Positions 14,869 to 17,151 of a DNA stretch of 17,151 nt are shown here, one piece after another. Under the pieces are notes generated by a model, which searched no databases, was not told the DNA's origin, and worked only from the letters and a program-made list of their open reading frames with translations. The DNA lies in contig JASFZI010000008.1 in the NCBI GenBank assembly GCA_045107135.1, forward strand, positions 1 to 17,151. Reading direction: 5' to 3'. The stretch is from UBA6164 sp045107135 (lineage in GTDB: Bacteria > Patescibacteriota > Gracilibacteria > BD1-5 > UBA6164). Both the position numbers and the translations under genes were made by a program. Each line of letters starts with the position of its first letter. The first letter of the stretch is position 1.

Positions 14869-17151
14869 TTAATCAGAAACGTCTCTTTTTAAGAAGAAAT
14901 CATATCAACTTAAAAATGAATTATAATATCCTCTTCAAGCATATTTTACTATTCCATCACTTTGTCTAAAATATAATGAATTGCGAGTTCCATATATAGC
15001 AACTGGATTATTGATTCATTGAATATCTACTGAAATCTTTTGACTTGAAGTTGTTCAGGTTCATAGTTGTCAACTATAGTTAGTTCATACGCATTTTATT
15101 CAACCTCAAACTAAAATTGCACAAATATTACTCTCAGTATTATAAATAGTTGTAACTCAATTAGTTAATCATATTACGTCGGTAGCAATTGTCTTATTTG
15201 TAGTTGTTCAATCTCATAATAGTCATCATCTATCTTCTCACCAACATTGTATTCATCAGTCTACAGTTAATGCACAACTTTTACGAGCAATTAAGTTTAT
15301 ACTTATTATATTACTTGACAGTCAGTCTACATTAACAGGAACTAAACTTCCTGAATTAGTTCAATTTCATAATTGTCATGATTGATTTGGTCACCAACAT
15401 TTAACAGATCAATTATCTAATAATGCACAACTATGATCATATCAAGTAGAAATGTTTGATACTCAATTATTTAATCAAGATACATTTACTGGCGTCAAAG
15501 ATTTATTAGTAGTTCAGTTTCATAGTTGTCAGTTAGCATTATTTCACCAACATTGTATTCATCAGTTATCTAATAATGCACAACTATTATTACTTCATAA
15601 AGACATGTTTACTACTCAACTATTTAATCAGGATACATCTACAGGAATTAATCTATCTGTTTGTTTTGTTCAGTCTCATAGTTGTCAACTAGAATTACTT
15701 CACCAACATTTCACTCATCATGTATCTAATATTGCACAAGCATGACTCATTCATAAAAATATATTTACTACTCAGCTGTTTAATCAAACTACATCTACAG
15801 GTAAAAATTTATTACTTTTTGTTCAGTCTCATAATTGTCAAAAACGATTATATCACCAACATTTTACTCAACCTGATGTAGTAATTAGACAACTATAAGA
15901 AGATCATATAGTATTTGTTTTATGTTGAATATTATTAGGTAGTCATTCTAATTGAGAGAGAAACAATTCAGTGTAATTATATATCGTTCAATCTCATAGT
16001 TGTCAATATGGATTACTTCACCAACATTTTATTGATCAAGTATTTAATAATGCACAGGTATAGTCAGATCATCAAGAAATACCAGAAACTCAAGATAATC
16101 AGGTTACATTTATTGGTTCAAAAGATTCATTGGTAGTTCAATCTCATAGTTGTCACCATGTATTAAGTCACCAACATTTTACTGATCAATTATCTAATAA
16201 AGCACAACTATGATTATTTCATGAAGAAATACTTACTATTCAACTATTTAATCAAGATACTTTTACAGGGATTACACTATATTTAGCAGTTAAGTTTCAT
16301 AATTGTCAATTATAATTAGCTCACCAACATTCTATTGTTCAGCTATCTAATAAAGCACAACTGTAGGCATTTCATAAAGAGATATCTACTATTCAACTAC
16401 TTAATCATGATACATTTACAGGAGTTAAACTTAAATTTCTTGTTCAGTCTCACAATTGTCAATTAGAATTATTTCACCAACATTTCATTCATCAGGTATC
16501 TAATAAAACACAACTATGACTACCTCATAAAGAAATATCAACTATTCAACTATTTAATCAAGATGCATTTACAGGAACTGAACTATGAGTTTTAGTTCAG
16601 TCTCATAATTGTCAAAAAACGTTATATCACCAGCATTTAACTGATCAGTTATCTAATACCGCACAACTTATCCTTTGTCATACTGATATTTTTGCAACTC
16701 AACTATTTAATCAAGATACATCTACTGGTAATCTACTTGCTTGGGATGATCAATTTAATAATAAGGTTTCTCAATTTCATAACTGTCCAAATTGATTACT
16801 TCACCAGCATTGCATTCATCAAGTATCAAGTAATGCACATGTATGATCATATCAGACTGAAACACTAACTACTCAACTATCTAATCAAGATACATTTACT
16901 GGAATCAGACTATCTATACTTGTTCAATCTCATAATTGTCACCGTGTATTTTTTCACCAACATTTTATTCATCACTCTGTAGTTAATCCACAACTGTGCA
17001 TTACTCAAGCTGATATACTAATAAAATCTGTAATAGGTTCATAAGTAACAGGACCAGGTTCTTCGGTACCAGGTTCTTCGGTACCAGGTTCTTCGGTACC
17101 AGGTTCTTCGGTACCAGGTTCTTCGGTACCAGGTTCTTCGGTACCAGGTTC
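14869..17151 (-). CDS. Large RCC1-repeat surface protein, C-terminal part (runs off the window)
   Basis: The last 760 residues of a gene that continues beyond base 17151. It opens with an exact Pro-Gly-Thr-Glu-Glu repeat, then EPGPVTYEPITDFISISAG. Thirteen RCC1-type (regulator of chromosome condensation) repeats of about 50 residues follow, each with the pattern S-C-A-L-L-D-x-G-x-x-K-C-W-G-x-N-x-x-G-Q-L-G-D-G-T, then P-V-x-V-x-G-L-x-x-x-V-x-x-I-S-x-G. A fourteenth, degenerate repeat ends the protein. RCC1 units form seven-bladed beta-propellers, used for protein binding. Here they are probably secreted: each repeat has a Cys pair 9-11 residues apart, and the linker is Pro-rich, but the signal region is outside the window. 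Very many glycines are TGA. The 14463 gene follows 94 nt downstream on the same strand. Confidence 0.9.
17054..17151. repeat. 15-bp perfect tandem repeat encoding Pro-Gly-Thr-Glu-Glu
   Basis: Six complete units of CCAGGTTCTTCGGTA and 8 bases of a seventh lie end to end, with no mismatches, and continue past the window edge. Read on the minus strand each unit adds one PGTEE pentapeptide to the linker before the RCC1 repeats. All glycines are GGT, in contrast to the TGA-rich repeats behind it. The unit is more GC-rich than the surroundings. Confidence 0.95.

Noticed and set aside
15452..15745. Plus-strand frame rich in His, Gln and Leu
   Set aside because: It is the antisense shadow of the RCC1 repeats, which read as a clear family on the minus strand.

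Overview
The window reads as coding sequence only if TGA is translated as glycine (genetic code 25). Every long gene contains many in-frame TGA codons at conserved glycine positions, for example GMTCASC, CPLCGTA and the GQLG of RCC1 repeats, and every complete gene ends in TAA or TAG. Together with the very AT-rich composition, this points to the candidate phyla Absconditabacteria (SR1) or Gracilibacteria (BD1-5). Under the standard code the genes break into meaningless fragments, so all calls here come from re-reading both strands with TGA as Gly.

Left part (1-4550): the tail of a SHOCT-domain gene; a secreted double DUF1573 protein; a small secreted Gly/Met-rich protein; a possible 41-aa reverse gene between terminators; a lipoprotein resembling C39-like cysteine peptidases; the DNA repair glycosylase Tag, divergent from a half-size MFS-type membrane protein that looks internally deleted; and a YCII-like protein.

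Middle part (4550-9100): a 394-bp gap holding a near-palindrome, a possible 23-aa ORF and a strong terminator. It is followed by a probable copper cluster on the plus strand: a short anchored His/Met/Cys-containing protein, an HMA-TauE/SafE-cupredoxin fusion, and a complete CopA Cu(I) P-type ATPase 10 nt behind it. The first two would bind or route copper and CopA would export it using ATP.

Right of that (9100-12040): a P-loop kinase-like protein, unrecognised small genes, a helical protein with repeated motifs, and two 85-aa membrane proteins. Four intergenic gaps carry diverged copies of one short repeat in the same orientation.

Right end (12040-17151, all minus strand): a two-gene redox operon, CcdA followed by a membrane-anchored thioredoxin fused to DUF3179. 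Next comes a small three-helix membrane protein without TGA glycines and with the only clear Shine-Dalgarno sequence seen. Last is the C-terminal 760 residues of a large RCC1-repeat protein, whose 14 blades fall into two sets of seven behind a Pro-Gly-Thr-Glu-Glu tandem linker that runs off the window. The repeats carry paired cysteines, so the nearby thiol-redox operon may be functionally related, but that is a guess.
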